Shown one piece after another: positions 6,897 to 13,971 of a stretch of 13,971 bases of DNA. The position numbers were made by a program, and so were the translations under genes. Numbering within the stretch: position 1 is the stretch's first letter; each line of letters starts with the position of its first letter. The stretch covers positions 1 through 13,971 of the forward strand of contig CAIYQJ010000119.1 of the NCBI GenBank assembly GCA_903928275.1. Reading direction: 5' to 3'. The notes below the pieces were generated by a model. That model worked only from the letters and a program-made list of their open reading frames with translations. It was not told the origin of the DNA and did not search any database. Source of the stretch: an uncultured Chloroflexota bacterium (GTDB lineage: Bacteria > Chloroflexota > Limnocylindria > Limnocylindrales > CSP1-4).

Positions 6897-7612
6897 CCGG
6901 TCCCCTCCGGCCTGCCGGGCGGGCCCGGGACGCGACGGACGCCGCGCAGGCGCTGCACCACCTTGGCGGCCGGGGTCATGAGCCGCACGAAGTAGGTCGC
7001 GTGTCCGGTCGTGAGCTGCGCGTCGCGGAGCGCGGCGAGGAGGCCGGCAGGGGTGGACGGGTCGCCGGAGACGACGGTGGACGCGACCCCCACCTCGAGG
7101 ATCGTGTGCGCGTCCGACACCGCGACCCCCGGCAGGCCGTGCTCGGCGGCGAACGCGGCCGCCTTCTCGTTCCCGCCCCCGAAGACGACGCGCGCGTTGT
7201 GGGTCTCGACCCAGTCAACCAGCCCGGCGATCGAGGTGAGGCCCTCGTCCTTGAGGAGCGAGCTCCGGTAGCCGTCGAACGGGTGCGGGATGCCCACGAG
7301 GCCACCCTGCTCGCGCGCGGCGGCCACGGTCTCGGCGACGGAGAGCCCGGGCGGGATCGCGCGCTGGAGGAAGACGCAGATGAGGTCGCCTGCGGCCGTC
7401 TTCACTTCCTCGCCGACGATGACCGTCAGGCCGTCCGGCGCGGCGTCCCGGGCCCGGAGGGCACCATCGATCGTGTCGTGATCGGTGATGGCGAGGTGCG
7501 TGAGGCCGCGCGATCGCGCGGCACGGATGACCTTCAGCGGGTCGGACAGGGAGTCGAAGCTCGCGCTCGTGTGGCAGTGGAGGTCGACGAAGGAGCGAGC
7601 CTCGCCCGTCAT
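6893..7612 (-). CDS. PHP-domain metal-dependent phosphoesterase
   Basis: 239 aa single-domain PHP protein. Metal-binding motifs are in order: VDLHCHTSASFDS (9-21; H12, H14), AITDHDTIDG (41-50; D44, H45, D46), GEEV (67-70), GIPHPFD (107-113; H110), ETHN (136-139) and SDAH (166-169; D167, H169). This is the layout of the YciV/TrpH-like group of PHP phosphoesterases, some of which release nucleotides from 5' ends of short RNA or from 3',5'-bisphosphates. The true substrate of this one is unknown. The C-terminal 45 residues are Arg- and Pro-rich. It starts 10 bp after the mbl stop and its TGA overlaps the start of the membrane protein gene by 4 bp, so the two are likely made together. A histidinol-phosphatase role is less likely because no his genes are nearby. 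Confidence 0.88.
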   Translation of the reverse strand: MTGEARSFVDLHCHTSASFDSLSDPLKVIRAARSRGLTHLAITDHDTIDGALRARDAAPDGLTVIVGEEVKTAAGDLICVFLQRAIPPGLSVAETVAAAREQGGLVGIPHPFDGYRSSLLKDEGLTSIAGLVDWVETHNARVVFGGGNEKAAAFAAEHGLPGVAVSDAHTILEVGVASTVVSGDPSTPAGLLAALRDAQLTTGHATYFVRLMTPAAKVVQRLRGVRRVPGPPGRPEGTG

Positions 7613-7622
7613 CGGTGGGCCG

Positions 7623-8621
7623 TCAGACCTGCTGGACGAGCGACTTCTTGAAGAAGTCGAAGTGCTCGAGCGCGATCCCGGTGCCCATCGCGACGCAGTT
7701 CAGGGGGTTCTCGGCGACGTGACAGGGCACGCCCGTCACCTGGGTCAGGAGTCGGTCGAGGCTGCGCAGGAGCGCGCCGCCGCCGGACATGACCATCCCC
7801 TTGTCGATGATGTCGCTCGACAGCTCGGGCGGGGTCTGCTCGAGGACCTGGCGCACCGCGGTGACCACGGCCTGGAGGGGCAGCTCGATCGCCTCCATCG
7901 CCTCCGAGCTCGTGATCGGGATCGTGCGCGGCAGGCCCGCGATGAGGTCGCGGCCGCGGACCTCCATCTGGAGCTCACGCTCCAGCGGCAGAGCGGTGCC
8001 GATCTGGATCTTCACGTCCTCGGCGGTGCGCTCCCCGATCATGAGGTTGTACTTCTTGCGGATGTAGCTCGCGATCGACTCGTCGAACCGGTTCCCGCCG
8101 ATCCGCAGGCTCTGGCTGACGACGATCCCGCCAAGGCTGATGACCGCGATCTCGGCCGTGCCCCCGCCGATGTCGATGATCATGTTCCCCGACGGGCTGC
8201 TGATGGGGACGTTCGCGCCGATCGCCGCAGCGAGCGGCTCCTCGATGAGGTACGCCTCGCGCGCTCCAGCCTGGAGGGCCGCGTCGCGCACCGCGCGCTT
8301 CTCCACGCTCGTCACGCCGGCCGGGACGCTGATCATCACCTCGGGCTTCTGGAGGCTGAACGAGCCCTTCGTGGCGCGCCCGATGAAGTACCGCAGCATC
8401 GCCTCCGTGATGACGTAGTCGGCGATGACGCCGTCCTTCATGGGGCGGATGGCCGTGATGCTGCCGGGCGTCCGGCCGATCATGTCCCGGGCCTCCTCGC
8501 CGACCGCGACGATGCGGTTGTCCTCGCTCACGGCGACGACGGAGGGCTCCTGGATGACGATGCCCCTGCCCTGCACGTAGACGAGGACGTTGGCGGTACC
8601 GAGGTCGATGCCGATCTTCAT
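7623..8621 (-). CDS. mreB: MreB/Mbl rod-shape-determining actin homologue
   Basis: 332 aa, the normal length for MreB. Actin-fold motifs are present: phosphate-1 loop GIDLGTANVLVY (4-15), connect-1 region VMISVPAGVTSVEKRAVRDA (95-114), LIEEPLAAAIG (125-135) with E128 at the position of the catalytic Glu, phosphate-2 loop IIDIGGGTAEIAV (148-160), and adenosine motif VMSGGGALLRSL (277-288). MreB polymerises at the membrane and guides lateral peptidoglycan synthesis. No mreC or mreD follows. Its position directly after murA, with the ATG overlapping the murA stop by 4 bp, resembles the murA-mbl linkage of Firmicutes, so mbl would be an equally good name. Translational coupling to murA would tie filament supply to precursor synthesis. 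Confidence 0.95.
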   Translation of the reverse strand: MKIGIDLGTANVLVYVQGRGIVIQEPSVVAVSEDNRIVAVGEEARDMIGRTPGSITAIRPMKDGVIADYVITEAMLRYFIGRATKGSFSLQKPEVMISVPAGVTSVEKRAVRDAALQAGAREAYLIEEPLAAAIGANVPISSPSGNMIIDIGGGTAEIAVISLGGIVVSQSLRIGGNRFDESIASYIRKKYNLMIGERTAEDVKIQIGTALPLERELQMEVRGRDLIAGLPRTIPITSSEAMEAIELPLQAVVTAVRQVLEQTPPELSSDIIDKGMVMSGGGALLRSLDRLLTQVTGVPCHVAENPLNCVAMGTGIALEHFDFFKKSLVQQV

Positions 8622-9961
8622 GCGGACGTGACGTGACCCTCCGGGAGGCGCTCGATCCGCGCGCCAAGATCGAGGAACTTGCGCTCGATGTTCTCATACC
8701 CTCGCTTGACGTGGTGCGCGCCGTGGATGACCGAGGTCCCGTCGGCGGTCAGCGCGGCCAGGATCATCGACGCGCCGGCTCGCAGGTCGCCGATCTCGAT
8801 GTCGCGTCCCACGAGGTGAGCCGGTCCGTCGATCTCGGCGCGGTGCTGGTCGAGGACGCGCACGGTGGCGCCCATCTTCGCAAGCCCGGACAGCCACTCG
8901 AGGCGGTCCTCGTAGATCGTCTCGTCGATGCGGCTCGTTCCGGTCGCCTGCGAGAGGAGGACGCCGGTCGGAGGCTGGAGGTCGGTCGCGAATCCCGGGT
9001 AGGGCGCCGTGAAGACGTCGACGGCGGTATAGGCGCCACTCCCGGGCGGCGCGCCGCGCACCTCGATCCGGTCACGCCCACACGCGATCGACACGCCCAT
9101 CCGCATGACGACGTCGAGGAAGGCACCCAGGTGGTCGCAGTCGACCCCCTCCACGGCGACGTCGCCGCCGGTGATCGCCGCCGCGACGACGAACGTCCCG
9201 GCCTCGATCCGGTCGGGGATCACCCGGTGCTCGGCCCCGCGGAGCCGGCGCCGGCCCTCGATCTCGATGACGTCCGGGGCGGTGCGCTCGACCTCCGCAC
9301 CCATCTTCCGCAGCATCTCGATGAGGTCGTCGATCTCCGGCTCCTGGGCGGCGGGTCGGATCGTCGTGTGGCCGTCGGCGAGCGTCGCCGCGAGGATCGC
9401 GTTCTCCGTCCCCATCACCGTGACGAAGGGGAACTCCACGAGGCCTCCGCGCAGGCGGCCCGGGGCCTTCGCGAAGTAGTAGCCGTTGCGGTACTCGATC
9501 TCGGCGCCGAGCGCACGCATGGCGTCCACGTGGAGATCCACCGGTCGGCGCCCGATCCGGTCTCCGCCCGGGTTGCTCATGATGACCCGCCCGAACCGGG
9601 CGAGGATCGGCCCGAGGAGCATGAAGGAAGAGCGCATCTTGGCGGCCGCCTCGAGCGGCACGAAGAGCCAGTCCACGTCGCCGGCGGCGATCTCGTACGT
9701 GTTCGGCTCCGGGTGGTCCACGACGACTCCGAGGTCGCGGAGCGTGTCGGCCATGACGTTCACGTCCTCGATCTCCGGGACGTTCGTCAGGCGGCATCGT
9801 TCACCCGTGAGCGCGGCGGCGGCCATCATCTTGAGCGCGGCGTTCTTCGCCCCGCTGATCGCGACGGAGCCGCGCAGGGCGCGACCTCCCTCCACGCGGA
9901 AGATCTCGCGCGGGACGACGGGCGGCGTGTATTCCCAGCGGAACGGGCGTGCGTCGGCCAC
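8618..9961 (-). CDS. murA: UDP-N-acetylglucosamine 1-carboxyvinyltransferase MurA, Cys-to-Asp variant
   Basis: 447 aa, GTG start preceded by a clear ribosome-binding site. It transfers enolpyruvate from PEP to UDP-GlcNAc, the first committed step of peptidoglycan synthesis, in the cytoplasm. Conserved features include SGAKNAALKMMAAAAL (36-51; K39/N40 match E. coli K22/N23), KMRSSFMLLGPILARFG (108-124), RRPVDLHVDAMRALGAE (138-154), YPGFATDLQPP (321-331; D327 near E. coli D305) and DLRAGASMI (392-400). In the flexible loop, the position of E. coli Cys115 reads NPGGDRIGRRP, so the residue is Asp134 (GAC at 9560-9562). Such Asp forms remain active but are not alkylated by fosfomycin. The N-terminus is about 18 residues longer than usual. 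It lies 53 bp after atpC and overlaps mbl by 4 bp. Confidence 0.97.
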   Translation of the reverse strand: MADARPFRWEYTPPVVPREIFRVEGGRALRGSVAISGAKNAALKMMAAAALTGERCRLTNVPEIEDVNVMADTLRDLGVVVDHPEPNTYEIAAGDVDWLFVPLEAAAKMRSSFMLLGPILARFGRVIMSNPGGDRIGRRPVDLHVDAMRALGAEIEYRNGYYFAKAPGRLRGGLVEFPFVTVMGTENAILAATLADGHTTIRPAAQEPEIDDLIEMLRKMGAEVERTAPDVIEIEGRRRLRGAEHRVIPDRIEAGTFVVAAAITGGDVAVEGVDCDHLGAFLDVVMRMGVSIACGRDRIEVRGAPPGSGAYTAVDVFTAPYPGFATDLQPPTGVLLSQATGTSRIDETIYEDRLEWLSGLAKMGATVRVLDQHRAEIDGPAHLVGRDIEIGDLRAGASMILAALTADGTSVIHGAHHVKRGYENIERKFLDLGARIERLPEGHVTSA

Positions 9962-9965
9962 GATG

Positions 9966-9974
9966 CTCCCTTCC
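9966..9974 (-). promoter_or_regulatory. Shine-Dalgarno of murA
   Basis: On the minus strand this reads GGAAGGGAG, 4 nt before the GTG at 9961. It supports the GTG as the true start although it gives a slightly long N-terminus. Confidence 0.65.
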
Positions 9975-10014
9975 GACCCTGCGGCCGGAGGCGCGGGCTC
10001 TCGCGCTCTCGGCG

Positions 10015-10443
10015 TCAGCCGCGGGCGCGGGGACCCTCGCGATGGCGTCGCTCCGCGACGCGGATCCGGACGAGCGCTCGGTCGAGAGCCGCGCGCGCGG
10101 CGGCGACGTCCGCGGCCTCCACGTACGCGGAGGAGAGTGCCGACTCGGCGTCCCTGCGGGCCTGCTGGGCGCGCTCCAGGTCGATCTCCGACGCGAGATC
10201 GGCGGTCTCGGCCATCACGACGACCTTGTCCGGTCGGACCTGGAGGAAGCCGCCGACGATCGCGAAGTACTCCTCCGCGGCTCCCTTCCGGATCCTCAGC
10301 TCGCCGACCCCGAGCGTCGCGATGAGCGGCGTGTGGTGCGGGAGGATCCCGAGCTGGCCGTCCGCTCCGGGCACGAGGACCTCGTCGACCTGGTCACGGT
10401 AGGCGAGCTTCTCGGGGGTGACGATCTCGAGCAGAAGCGACAT
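10015..10443 (-). CDS. atpC: F-type ATP synthase epsilon subunit
   Basis: 142 aa. The N-terminal beta-sandwich (about 1-85) shows the family pattern: LLLEIVTPEKLAYRDQVDEV (3-22), the VPGADGQLGILPHHTPLIAT stretch (24-43), GVGELRIRKG (45-54) and FAIVGGFLQVRPDKVVVMAE (60-79). The C-terminal part (about 86-135) is an Ala/Arg-rich helical hairpin (ERAQQARRDAESAL, then AAARAALDRALVRIRVAERR), the segment that in other species can extend and inhibit ATP hydrolysis. Epsilon sits in the central stalk with gamma and contacts the c-ring. It starts 9 bp after the atpD stop and is the last gene of the atp operon. No strong Shine-Dalgarno precedes the ATG, so translation may depend on reading through from atpD. 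Confidence 0.95.
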   Translation of the reverse strand: MSLLLEIVTPEKLAYRDQVDEVLVPGADGQLGILPHHTPLIATLGVGELRIRKGAAEEYFAIVGGFLQVRPDKVVVMAETADLASEIDLERAQQARRDAESALSSAYVEAADVAAARAALDRALVRIRVAERRHREGPRARG

Positions 10444-10452
10444 GGCGCCGGC

Positions 10453-11874
10453 CTACGCTCCGAGCTTCGCGGCGTTCTCGCGAACGTCGTCGACGGTGCC
10501 CGCGAGGAAGAACGCCTGCTCCGGCAGTGCGTCCGTCCTGCCCTCGAGGATCTCCTTGAACGACGCGACCGTGTCCTTGATGGGCACGTACCTGCCGGCA
10601 CGGCCGGTGAAGATCTCGGCGACGAAGAACGGCTGGCTCATGAACCGCTGCAGGCGGCGGGCGCGGGCCACCGTGGACTTGTCCTCCTCGGACAGCTCGT
10701 CGATGCCGAGGATCGAGATGATGTCCTGCAGGTCCCGGTAGCGCTGGAGCACGCGCTGCGTCTCTCGCGCGACGTCGTAGTGCTCGACGCCGACGACATT
10801 CGGATCGAGGATCCGCGACGTGGACGTGAGCGGGTCCACCGCCGGGTAGATGCCGAGCTCGGTGATCCAGCGCTCGAGCCGGATGGTGGCATCGAGGTGG
10901 CCGAACGTGGTGGCCGGGGCCGGGTCCGTGTAGTCGTCCGCGGGGACGAATACGGCCTGGAGGCTCGTGATCGAGCCCCTCTTCGTCGAGGTGATCCGCT
11001 CCTGGAGCGCAGCCATCTCGGTGGCGAGGTTCGGCTGATAACCCACCGCGGACGGCATCCGGCCGAGGAGCGCCGAGACCTCGGACCCCGCCTGCGTGAA
11101 CCGGAAGATGTTGTCGATGAACAGGAGGACATCACGGCCCTCCGCATCGCGGAAGTACTCCGCCATCGTGACGCCGGTGAGGCCCACGCGCAGGCGGGCG
11201 CCCGGCGGCTCGTTCATCTGGCCGAAGACGAACGCCGTCTTGGCGATGACGCCCGACTCGGTCATCTCGTGGATGAGGTCGTTGCCTTCGCGGGAGCGCT
11301 CGCCCACGCCGGCGAACACGGAGTAGCCGGAGTGCTCCTGCGCGACGTTGCGGATCAGCTCCTGGATGACGACCGTCTTGCCGACGCCCGCACCACCGAA
11401 GATGCCGATCTTGCCGCCCTTGGCGAACGGGCAGACAAGGTCGATGACCTTGATGCCCGTCTCGAAGACCTCGGTCTCGGTGGTCTGCTGGTCGAATGCG
11501 GGTGCCGGCCGGTGGATCGGCAGGAACGTCGTCGCGTTGACCGGGCCCTTCTCGTCGATGGCATGGCCGAGGACGTCGAAGACGCGCCCGAGGGTGACCT
11601 CGCCGACCGGGACCTGGATGGCCGCGCCGGTGTCGCGCGCTTCGGTGCCGCGGGCGAGGCCGTCCGTCGTCGTCATCGCCACGGCGCGGACCCAGTCGTT
11701 GCCGAGGTGCTGCTGCACCTCGCAGACGAGCGGGTCGTGGCCCTCGCGCACGATCTCCACGGCGTTGTAGATCGCGGGCAGCCTGCCCGCCGGGAACTCG
11801 ATGTCGAGGACCGGTCCGGTGATCTGGATCACGCGTCCGGTCGCAAGTGCGGCGGTCGCCATGTGCGTCGTCAT
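10453..11874 (-). CDS. atpD: F-type ATP synthase beta subunit
   Basis: 473 aa, the standard length. It is the catalytic subunit of F1. The Walker A loop is GGAGVGKT (160-167; K166, T167), the catalytic Glu lies in GERSREGND (191-199; E192), and Walker B is VLLFIDNIF (249-257; D254). Other family stretches are FVFGQMNEPPGARLRVGLTG (215-234), ALLGRMPSAVGYQPNLATEM (268-287), and the DELSEED lever followed by KSTVARARRLQRF near residues 398-417. It has the usual order after atpG. The start is somewhat uncertain: ATG 11874 has GGAGG only 1 nt upstream, and a second ATG at 11862 (fifth codon) sits 13 nt after it; the mature sequence differs by only four residues. Confidence 0.98.
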   Translation of the reverse strand: MTTHMATAALATGRVIQITGPVLDIEFPAGRLPAIYNAVEIVREGHDPLVCEVQQHLGNDWVRAVAMTTTDGLARGTEARDTGAAIQVPVGEVTLGRVFDVLGHAIDEKGPVNATTFLPIHRPAPAFDQQTTETEVFETGIKVIDLVCPFAKGGKIGIFGGAGVGKTVVIQELIRNVAQEHSGYSVFAGVGERSREGNDLIHEMTESGVIAKTAFVFGQMNEPPGARLRVGLTGVTMAEYFRDAEGRDVLLFIDNIFRFTQAGSEVSALLGRMPSAVGYQPNLATEMAALQERITSTKRGSITSLQAVFVPADDYTDPAPATTFGHLDATIRLERWITELGIYPAVDPLTSTSRILDPNVVGVEHYDVARETQRVLQRYRDLQDIISILGIDELSEEDKSTVARARRLQRFMSQPFFVAEIFTGRAGRYVPIKDTVASFKEILEGRTDALPEQAFFLAGTVDDVRENAAKLGA

Positions 11875-11890
11875 GCCTCCATCCGGCGTC

Positions 11891-12751
11891 TCAGCGCGCG
11901 TTCGCGCCGGACGCGATCTCCGTCATCTCGCGAGTGATGTTGGCCTGGCGGACCTTGTTGTACGAGAGCGTCAGGTCCTCGATGAGCTCCTCGGCGTTCT
12001 CGGTCGCGTTCTTCATCGCGACCATCTTGCTGGACCATTCGCTCGCGGTGTTCTCGAGGACCGCCTGGTAGATGCGGGTGGCCACGTACCTCGGCAGGAG
12101 CTGCCGGAGGACGGTGGAAGGGTCAGGCTCGAAGAGGAACTGGTTGCCGGGGACGCCCTCCGTGTCGGGGCGCGGCTCCATCGGGAGCAGCCGGTCCAGG
12201 GTGGGCCGCTGCGTGAGCGTGCTCACGAAGCGGGTGAAGACCAGGTCCACGCGACTGTAGGTGCCGGCGAGGAAGTCGTCCGTCACGAGACGTGCGAGCG
12301 CGGTGACATCGCCGAACGTCGGCCGGTCGCCGAACCCGCTGAAGTGCGCCTCGACGGGGACGTGGGCGCGGCGCATGGCGTCGCGCCCCTTGCGACCCAC
12401 GGTGACGAGCGTGAGCCCGCCCCCGCTCGCGTCGTGCTCCACGACCTCGCGGAGCGCGAAGCGGATCGCGTTCGTGTTCAGGGGGCCGGTCAGGCCGCGA
12501 TCGGTCGTGATGAACACGATGAGGCGCGTCCCGCCGTCCCGCTTCGCGAAGAGCGGATGGTCTTCGCCGGAGAGGACCGTCGCGAGGTCGGCGATGACCT
12601 CGTCGATCTTCTCGCTGTATGGGCGCGCGGCGAGCGTGGCGTCCTGGGCGCGCTTGAGCTTGGACGCGGCCACGAACTGCATCGCCCGGGTGATCTGCTT
12701 GATGTTCTTGACGGCGCCGATCCGCCGCCGGATGTCGCGCTGACTAGCCAT
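11891..12751 (-). CDS. atpG: F-type ATP synthase gamma subunit
   Basis: 286 aa. The two conserved coiled-coil ends of gamma are clear: N-terminal ASQRDIRRRIGAVKNIKQIT (2-21), followed by RAMQFVAASKLKRAQ (22-36), and C-terminal ASEWSSKMVAMKNATENAEE, then LIEDLTLSYNKVRQANITREMTEI up to the end. The central Rossmann-like part contains FITTDRGLTGPLNTNAIRFA (80-99), equivalent to the usual DRGLCGxxN motif but with Thr-Gly-Pro-Leu. Gamma is the rotating shaft that couples proton flow through Fo to catalysis in beta. atpD follows after 16 bp. Upstream, the gap to atpA is 149 bp, wider than usual in an atp operon; GGGGA about 8 nt before the ATG is the best ribosome-binding candidate. Confidence 0.96.
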   Translation of the reverse strand: MASQRDIRRRIGAVKNIKQITRAMQFVAASKLKRAQDATLAARPYSEKIDEVIADLATVLSGEDHPLFAKRDGGTRLIVFITTDRGLTGPLNTNAIRFALREVVEHDASGGGLTLVTVGRKGRDAMRRAHVPVEAHFSGFGDRPTFGDVTALARLVTDDFLAGTYSRVDLVFTRFVSTLTQRPTLDRLLPMEPRPDTEGVPGNQFLFEPDPSTVLRQLLPRYVATRIYQAVLENTASEWSSKMVAMKNATENAEELIEDLTLSYNKVRQANITREMTEIASGANAR

Positions 12752-12900
12752 GCCGCTGTCCCCGGCCGCTGCTGCGGGCCCATGGCCGCGTTGCCGTCTG
12801 CGCGCGCGCGCCTACGCACGACGAAGTCCGCGCGCTCGGGTGCTCGGCGTCGCCTTGCCCTGGGTCGTATCGGCGGCGGAGTCTCATCCCAGCGCCGCGA
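12752..12900 (-). other. 149-bp non-coding gap between atpA and atpG
   Basis: Very GC-rich sequence with an alternating GCGCGCGCGCG tract at 12800-12810 and no family-recognisable open frame. Minus-strand frames that cross it run on into atpG in a shadow frame. It may hold an internal promoter, a processing site or simply a relaxed spacer; I see no convincing -10 or terminator. Confidence 0.5.
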
Positions 12901-13971
12901 TCACGCCAGGAAGCTCGCGCGGAAGGTGTCCACCGCCTCGTCGAGGCCCGCGGCGATCTCGTCGGTCAGGGTCCGCGTGCCGCCGAGCCAGCGGAGGACG
13001 TCCGGGCGCTCCGTCTCGAGGAACCGGTAGAAGCCGCTCTCGAAGTCCTTCACGCGCCCGTTCGGGATGTCGTCGAGCTTGCCCTTCGTCGCGACGTAGA
13101 GGATCGCGACCTGCTTCTCGACGGCGAGCGGCTGGTACTGCGGCTGCTTGATGACCTCGGAGAGCTTCTCGCCGCGCGTGAGCTGGTCGCGCGTGGCCTT
13201 GTCCAGGTCGGACGCGAACTGCGCGAACGCCGCGAGGGCCCGGTACTGCGCGAGGTCCAGCTTGAGCGGTCCGGCGACCTTCTTCATCGCCTTCGTCTGG
13301 GCCGCAGAGCCCACGCGCGAGACGGAGATGCCGATGTTGAGCGCGGGACGCTGGCCCGCGTTGAACAGGTCGGTCTCGAGGAAGATCTGGCCGTCCGTGA
13401 TCGAGATGACGTTCGTCGGGATGTAGGCGGAGACGTCGCCGGCCTGCGTCTCGATGATCGGGAGCGCCGTCAGCGACCCGCCGCCGTTCGCGGCGTTCAG
13501 GCGCGCCGCTCGTTCCAGCAGCCGGCTGTGGAGGTAGAAGACGTCGCCGGGGTACGCCTCGCGGCCCGGCGGCCGGCGGAGGAGGAGCGACATCTCGCGG
13601 TACGCCCAGGCGTGCTTTGACAGGTCGTCGTACACGCAGAGGGCGTCCTTCACGAGCCTTCCGCCGAGCTCGACGCCATTCTCCATGACCTCCTCGCCCA
13701 TCGCGACGCCCGAGTACGGGGCGAGGTACTGGAGTGGCGCCGGATCGTCCGCGCCCGCGACGACCACGATCGTGTGGTCCATCGCGCCGTACTGCTCGAG
13801 GATCGCGACCGTCTTCGCGACCGTGGAGAGCTTCTGACCGATCGCGACGTAGATGCAGACGAGCTCCTGGCCCTTCTGGTTGATGATCGCGTCGACAGCG
13901 ATGGCGGTCTTGCCCGTCTGGCGGTCGCCGATGATGAGCTCGCGCTGGCCGCGGCCGATCGGGATGAGCGC
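12901..13971 (-). CDS. atpA: F-type ATP synthase alpha subunit (5' end outside window)
   Basis: The reading frame is open to the window edge and gives the C-terminal 356 residues of a protein of about 505 aa; roughly 150 N-terminal residues are missing. An apparent ATG at 13782 is internal, because the codons before it read ALIPIGRGQRELIIGDRQTG, continuing KTAIAVDAIINQKGQ, which contains the alpha-type Walker A loop GDRQTGKT (visible residues 15-22). Further on are EMSLLLRRPPGREAYPGDVF, LHSRLLERAARL, and NIGISVSRVGSAAQTKAMKK, which carries the arginine finger in SVSRVG. Alpha binds nucleotide at non-catalytic sites and alternates with beta in the F1 hexamer. It is transcribed toward atpG. atpB/E/F/H are expected upstream, outside the window. 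Confidence 0.97.
   Translation of the reverse strand, partial: ALIPIGRGQRELIIGDRQTGKTAIAVDAIINQKGQELVCIYVAIGQKLSTVAKTVAILEQYGAMDHTIVVVAGADDPAPLQYLAPYSGVAMGEEVMENGVELGGRLVKDALCVYDDLSKHAWAYREMSLLLRRPPGREAYPGDVFYLHSRLLERAARLNAANGGGSLTALPIIETQAGDVSAYIPTNVISITDGQIFLETDLFNAGQRPALNIGISVSRVGSAAQTKAMKKVAGPLKLDLAQYRALAAFAQFASDLDKATRDQLTRGEKLSEVIKQPQYQPLAVEKQVAILYVATKGKLDDIPNGRVKDFESGFYRFLETERPDVLRWLGGTRTLTDEIAAGLDEAVDTFRASFLA

Noticed and set aside
5139..6995. 618-aa plus-strand open frame across the HTH and membrane protein genes
   Set aside because: It spans two genes with clear motifs on the other strand, and its own sequence has biased, charged composition and no family motif.
8618..9961. EPSP synthase (AroA) as an alternative for murA
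   Set aside because: The RPVDLH motif, the KN pair near the N-terminus and YPGFATD are MurA features; linkage to mbl agrees.
8633..11937. Very long plus-strand frames (8633-10402 and 9949-11937) opposite murA, atpC and atpD
   Set aside because: They mirror conserved genes codon by codon and have the Arg/Asp/Glu/His-rich composition of antisense frames.
13780..13782. ATG as the start of atpA
   Set aside because: The frame is open upstream to the window edge and encodes the Walker A loop, so this Met is internal.
1..13971. tRNA, rRNA, CRISPR arrays, insertion sequences, prophage genes
   Set aside because: No cloverleaf, conserved rRNA stretch, regularly spaced repeat, transposase or phage motif was seen; nearly all of the sequence is explained by conserved genes.

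Overview
The window is a very GC-rich (by eye close to 70%), densely packed bacterial chromosomal segment of ordinary housekeeping and envelope genes. Gene content and style suggest a high-GC bacterium such as a Chloroflexota lineage (for example Limnocylindria-like), with Actinomycetota the main alternative: archaeal-type Tad pilus genes, a long-form ribosome hibernation factor, MurA with Asp in place of the active-site Cys, and an actin homologue next to murA. This placement is an inference from gene content and was not tested by phylogeny. I see no tRNA, rRNA, CRISPR array, insertion sequence or phage gene.

Layout: two blocks of genes converge. The plus-strand block (1-4977) starts with the last codons of a probable TadA/CpaF ATPase, then tadB and tadC (inner-membrane platform of a Tad/Flp pilus), a DUF192 gene, a comF-type phosphoribosyltransferase gene, the long-form ribosome hibernation factor gene hpf, and nfo (endonuclease IV). 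A short GC-rich intergenic stretch with palindromes (4978-5092) separates it from the minus-strand block.

The minus-strand block (13971 down to 5093) reads in transcription order: atpA (5' end outside the window), atpG, atpD, atpC (F1 part of the F-type ATP synthase), murA (first committed step of peptidoglycan synthesis), mreB/mbl (cell-shape actin), a PHP-family phosphoesterase, a flippase-like/MprF-type integral membrane protein, and a small XRE-type HTH regulator. Start and stop codons overlap by 4 bp at murA/mbl and at PHP/membrane protein, and the mbl-PHP gap is only 10 bp, so murA to the membrane protein looks like one translationally coupled envelope operon directly downstream of the ATP synthase genes.

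I did not find a convincing undescribed multi-gene system. The most notable points are the natural Cys-to-Asp change in MurA (predicted fosfomycin insensitivity), the coupled murA-mbl-PHP-membrane protein cluster, and an unusually wide 149-bp gap inside the atp operon between atpA and atpG.
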